DNA of 64,000 nt. Source: Streptomyces sp. NRRL S-337 (GTDB taxonomy: Bacteria; Actinomycetota; Actinomycetes; Streptomycetales; Streptomycetaceae). The DNA lies in the NCBI RefSeq assembly GCF_000720175.1, contig NZ_JOIX01000057.1:22455-86454 (forward strand), written 5' to 3'. The notes under the pieces are model-generated. The model did not search any database. It worked only from the letters and a program-made list of their open reading frames with translations, and was not told the origin of the DNA. Every line of letters begins with the position of its first letter. The stretch's first letter is position 1. The translations under genes were made by a program, and so were the position numbers. Positions 61,441-64,000 of the stretch are shown piece by piece.

Positions 61441-61620
61441 GTGCCCGACCGGACCCCGGCCGATCTTCCCTCCGGCCCCTCCGCCGCCCCCGTCCCTTCC
61501 CGCTACGTCGAGAACAAGCCACCCCGCGGGCTGTATGTGCGGGTGTTCATCTACGTCGTCGCCACGCACGTCCTGCTGGCCTTCATGAGCCTGCTGGTGA
61601 TCATCGCCAAGTCACGCTGA
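61441..61620 (+). CDS. Small membrane protein, DUF6126-like
   Basis: A 59-residue protein: polar N-terminus, then ENKPPRGLYVRVFIYVVATHVLLAFMSLLVIIAK with one hydrophobic helix. GTG start behind AAAGGA. I recall this as DUF6126, commonly located after XRE-cupin genes, so it may be regulated by or interact with the regulator. Function unknown. Confidence 0.75.
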   Translation: MPDRTPADLPSGPSAAPVPSRYVENKPPRGLYVRVFIYVVATHVLLAFMSLLVIIAKSR

Positions 61621-61786
61621 CCGCCGGCCACCGCGGCCGGAGGTTCCCCGAGCCCCGCCCACGCCCACGGTCACGCGCGGCAACGTCCATCCCTTCGGTC
61701 CGAAAGTCCATTGCCCCGGTGCGCCCCGCGGGTGAAGCCTGCTGCCGCGCAGTCCTGGCACCAGACTCGTCCCGTACCCGTTTGCC

Positions 61787-61846
61787 CTACCTCGTCCCAG
61801 TACCTCGTCCCGTACCTCGTCCCGTACCTCGTCCCTGCACCTCGTC
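61787..61846. repeat. 12-bp tandem repeat upstream of the GH84 gene
   Basis: TACCTCGTCCCG occurs four times in tandem (periods 12-13 bp: 61787, 61800, 61812, 61824) and a fifth degenerate copy follows. The block ends 21 bp before the gene start, in the position of a promoter or leader. Confidence 0.9.
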
Positions 61847-61866
61847 GCACCGAGGAGGACCGAAGG

Positions 61867-63798
61867 ATGCACCGTACGCGTACCGCGGCGTCCACCACGC
61901 TGGCCATGGCGCTGGCCGTCCTGCCCCTCACGGGCATGGCCGGACCGCCGGGCACCGGCCGGCACGCGGACCGGGCGAGCGCCGGCGACCGGCCCACGGC
62001 CACCGGCGCCATCACCCCCGTCCCGCAGTCCGCACACCGCCTGCCCGGCCGGGCGGTCATCACCCCGACCACCACCGTCGTCGCCGGCCCGAAGGCCGAT
62101 CCCGCGGCGCTGGAGCTGGTCGAGCGGTCTCTCAAGACCGCCGGCGCCGCCCGCGTCGTACGGGCCGACCGGGCGCCCGCAGGCGGGCAGTTGACGGTCT
62201 ACGTGGACGGTCCGGACGCCGCGCGGGCGCTCCGCGACCTGGGCGCACAAGGCACCGACGGGCTGCCCGCCGAGGGTTACGCGCTGGTCGTCGGCGCCGG
62301 CCGGATAGCGCTGGCGGGCAAGGACGCCACCGGCAGCTACTACGCCGCGCAGTCACTCCGGCAGCTGCTGCCGCACCGCGACCACCCTGGCGGCCAGGTG
62401 CCGGGCACCGCCGTACGGGACTGGCCGGCCACCCCGCTGCGCGGCGTCATCGAGGGCTTCTACGGCACGCCCTGGTCCCACCGCGCCCGGCTCGACCAGC
62501 TCGACTTCTACGGCGCGCACAAGATGAACACCTACGTCTACTCGCCCAAGGACGACGCCTACCTACGGGAGAAGTGGCGCGATCCTTACCCCGCTGACCG
62601 CCTCGGGCAGCTCAAGGAGCTGGTGGACCGGGCCCGGGCTCGCCATGTGGACTTCACCTACGCCCTCTCCCCCGGCCTCTCGGTCTGCTACAGCTCGGAC
62701 GCCGACCTCAAGGCGCTGACCGCCAAGTTCCAGACACTGTGGGACATCGGCGTGCGCGACTTCGCCGTACCGCTGGACGACATCAGCTACACCCACTGGA
62801 ACTGCGCGGCCGACCAGGACAGGTTCGGCACCGGTGGCGGGGCGGCCGGCGCCGCGCAGGCCCATCTGCTCAACCGCGTCAACCAGGACTTCATCGCCGG
62901 GCATCCGGGCGCCCGCCCGCTGGAGATGGTGCCGACCGAGTACTACGACGTGAAGCCCACGCCGTACAAGAAGGCGCTCGCCACCCAGCTGGACAAGAAC
63001 GTGGTCGTGGAGTGGACGGGCGTCGGGGTGATAGCGCCCGCCATGACCGTCGCTCAGGCCCAGCAGGCCCGGGAGGTCTTCGGCCACCCGATCCTGACCT
63101 GGGACAACTACCCGGTCAACGACTACGTGACCAGCCGGCTGCTGCTCGGCCCGTTCAACGGCCGGGAGCAGGGACTGCCCGGAGAGCTGGCGGGGATCAC
63201 CGCGAACCCGATGATCCAGCCCGCGGCGTCCAAGATCGCGCTGTACACGGTGGCGGACTACGCGTGGAACGACAAGGCCTATGACGCCCGTACCTCCTGG
63301 GGCGCCGCGATCGACGAGCTGGCCGGCCGCGACGCGGGGACCCGACGGGCGCTGCGTGCCTTCGCCGACGCGAGCTACGCCTCCTCGCTCAATCCGCAGC
63401 AGTCGCCCGAACTGGCCGCCGCCGTCGGCCAGTTCCGCAAGGACGGGAACGCCGGGCGGCTGGACGCGGTGCTGCGTACCCTCCAGGACGCGCCCTCGGT
63501 GCTGCGCGCCCGGCTGGCCGACCGCGGCTTCGTCGACGACAGCGGCCCCTGGCTGGACGCGACGCACGCCTGGGGCATCGCGGGACGCAGCGCGCTGGCA
63601 CTGATCGAGGCGACGAAGGCGGGCGACGAAGCCCGGGCCAAGGAACTGCGGGAGCTCATTCCGGAACAGGTGAAGACCGCCAAGTCCTTCGTGTACGTGG
63701 ACCTGAAGGGGAAGCGGGTTCCGGTGGTGGTGGCGGACAAGGTACTGGACGCCTTCGTCGACGAGGCGCTCGCCGGGTACGACAAGGCCACCGGCTAA
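61867..63798 (+). CDS. Secreted beta-N-acetylglucosaminidase (GH84-like)
   Basis: A 643-residue exported enzyme. Signal peptide about 1-26. A GH20b/GH84 N-terminal helper domain (about 50-185). A catalytic barrel begins at RGVIEGFYGTPWSHR, and the substrate-assisted pair Asp304-Asp305 lies in VPLDDISYTHWN. ILTWDNYPVNDY and IALYTVADYAWN follow, then a helical C-terminal domain. It should remove terminal beta-GlcNAc from glycans outside the cell. AGGAGGACCGAAGG precedes the ATG. Confidence 0.88.
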   Translation: MHRTRTAASTTLAMALAVLPLTGMAGPPGTGRHADRASAGDRPTATGAITPVPQSAHRLPGRAVITPTTTVVAGPKADPAALELVERSLKTAGAARVVRADRAPAGGQLTVYVDGPDAARALRDLGAQGTDGLPAEGYALVVGAGRIALAGKDATGSYYAAQSLRQLLPHRDHPGGQVPGTAVRDWPATPLRGVIEGFYGTPWSHRARLDQLDFYGAHKMNTYVYSPKDDAYLREKWRDPYPADRLGQLKELVDRARARHVDFTYALSPGLSVCYSSDADLKALTAKFQTLWDIGVRDFAVPLDDISYTHWNCAADQDRFGTGGGAAGAAQAHLLNRVNQDFIAGHPGARPLEMVPTEYYDVKPTPYKKALATQLDKNVVVEWTGVGVIAPAMTVAQAQQAREVFGHPILTWDNYPVNDYVTSRLLLGPFNGREQGLPGELAGITANPMIQPAASKIALYTVADYAWNDKAYDARTSWGAAIDELAGRDAGTRRALRAFADASYASSLNPQQSPELAAAVGQFRKDGNAGRLDAVLRTLQDAPSVLRARLADRGFVDDSGPWLDATHAWGIAGRSALALIEATKAGDEARAKELRELIPEQVKTAKSFVYVDLKGKRVPVVVADKVLDAFVDEALAGYDKATG

Positions 63799-63803
63799 GT
63801 GCG

Positions 63804-63945
63804 GTTGCGCGCTTTGCGGCGCCCCGCACGTAGCTGTCTGCGGCGCCGCGGGGCGTCTCGCCGTTGCGCGCTTTGCGGCGCCCCGCACGTCCCTGTCTGC
63901 TGCGCCGCGGTTGTTGTTCGCCGTTGCGCCTGCGGCGGGCTGGGT
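63804..63945. repeat. 59-60-bp tandem repeat, two copies plus partial
   Basis: The unit begins GTTGCGCGCTTTGCGGCGCC at 63804 and again at 63863, with a partial copy GTTGCGCCTGCGGCGGG at 63923. The two copies differ at a handful of positions. Each contains an internal GC hairpin. It resembles short dispersed intergenic repeats that occur downstream of genes in Streptomyces genomes. The right end of the window beyond 63945 shows no gene. Confidence 0.8.
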
Positions 63946-64000
63946 TTGTTGTGGGTGCGGTGACGGACCTCCGGGGCCTTGTTCGTGGACTGCTGTCGCT

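Overview
The window is very GC-rich, with GTG/ATG starts and the gene style, lipoproteins and small-protein families of Streptomyces: DUF6243-like and DUF6126-like proteins, an RNase Sa homologue, XRE-cupin, ROK glucokinase and gluABCD. I read it as about 64 kb of a Streptomyces chromosome, mostly accessory or lineage-specific. There are no rRNA or tRNA genes, and no CRISPR array.

Layout. 1-12.4 kb: a sortase-like protein tail, small secreted proteins, an S15/CocE hydrolase behind nested palindromes, a PPOX-fold protein, a gluABCD-type amino-acid ABC operon on the minus strand, a large secreted SGNH hydrolase, exodeoxyribonuclease III and an MBL-fold hydrolase. 12.4-19.2 kb: a decayed mosaic. 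It holds a 30-bp minisatellite, a pcaD-pcaC fusion gene (lactonase nucleophile Ser replaced by Asn), a truncated beta-family gene, fragments of MFS and sulfatase genes, a PIG-L deacetylase with a replaced tail, and a 383-bp direct duplication (14141-14523 and 18329-18711). 19.2-43.9 kb: the centrepiece, a probable biosynthetic locus transcribed outward from a 221-bp intergenic region around 34.0 kb.

The rightward arm (34138-43042) carries a full set for making a chlorinated pyrrolyl thioester from proline: carrier protein, PltA-like halogenase, type II thioesterase, prolyl-carrier dehydrogenase and proline adenylation enzyme. To this are added an EhpF-like adenylating enzyme, an acyl reductase/aldehyde dehydrogenase and a luciferase-like flavin monooxygenase. 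The leftward arm starts with a second PltA-like halogenase and continues through two MFS transporters, a 4-OT-type tautomerase, an FAD dehydrogenase and a LysR regulator. It ends in a six-gene operon whose genes all overlap: DmpG/HMGL-type aldolase, Ser-less alpha/beta hydrolase, isopropylmalate-dehydrogenase/CinA fusion, RraA-type aldolase, DUF6282-like protein and Kef-type antiporter. The locus contains no condensation or ketosynthase enzyme. My inference is that a chloropyrrole acid is released as a free acid or aldehyde and elaborated by pyruvate-type aldolase chemistry. I do not recognise the product.

43.1-64 kb: a LuxR regulator, a YtcJ-like amidohydrolase, a GNAT protein, a ROK kinase gene overlapping a small membrane protein gene, and a GntR-controlled sugar ABC operon with duplicated binding proteins and a clear palindromic operator. 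After these come a divergent LysR/SDR pair, a VOC protein, an SGNH hydrolase, a PaaI thioesterase with a secreted PheC-like protein, KDPG aldolase, a secreted RNase Sa homologue, another VOC protein, XRE-cupin plus its small membrane partner, and a GH84 beta-N-acetylglucosaminidase. The window ends in a roughly 59-bp tandem repeat.
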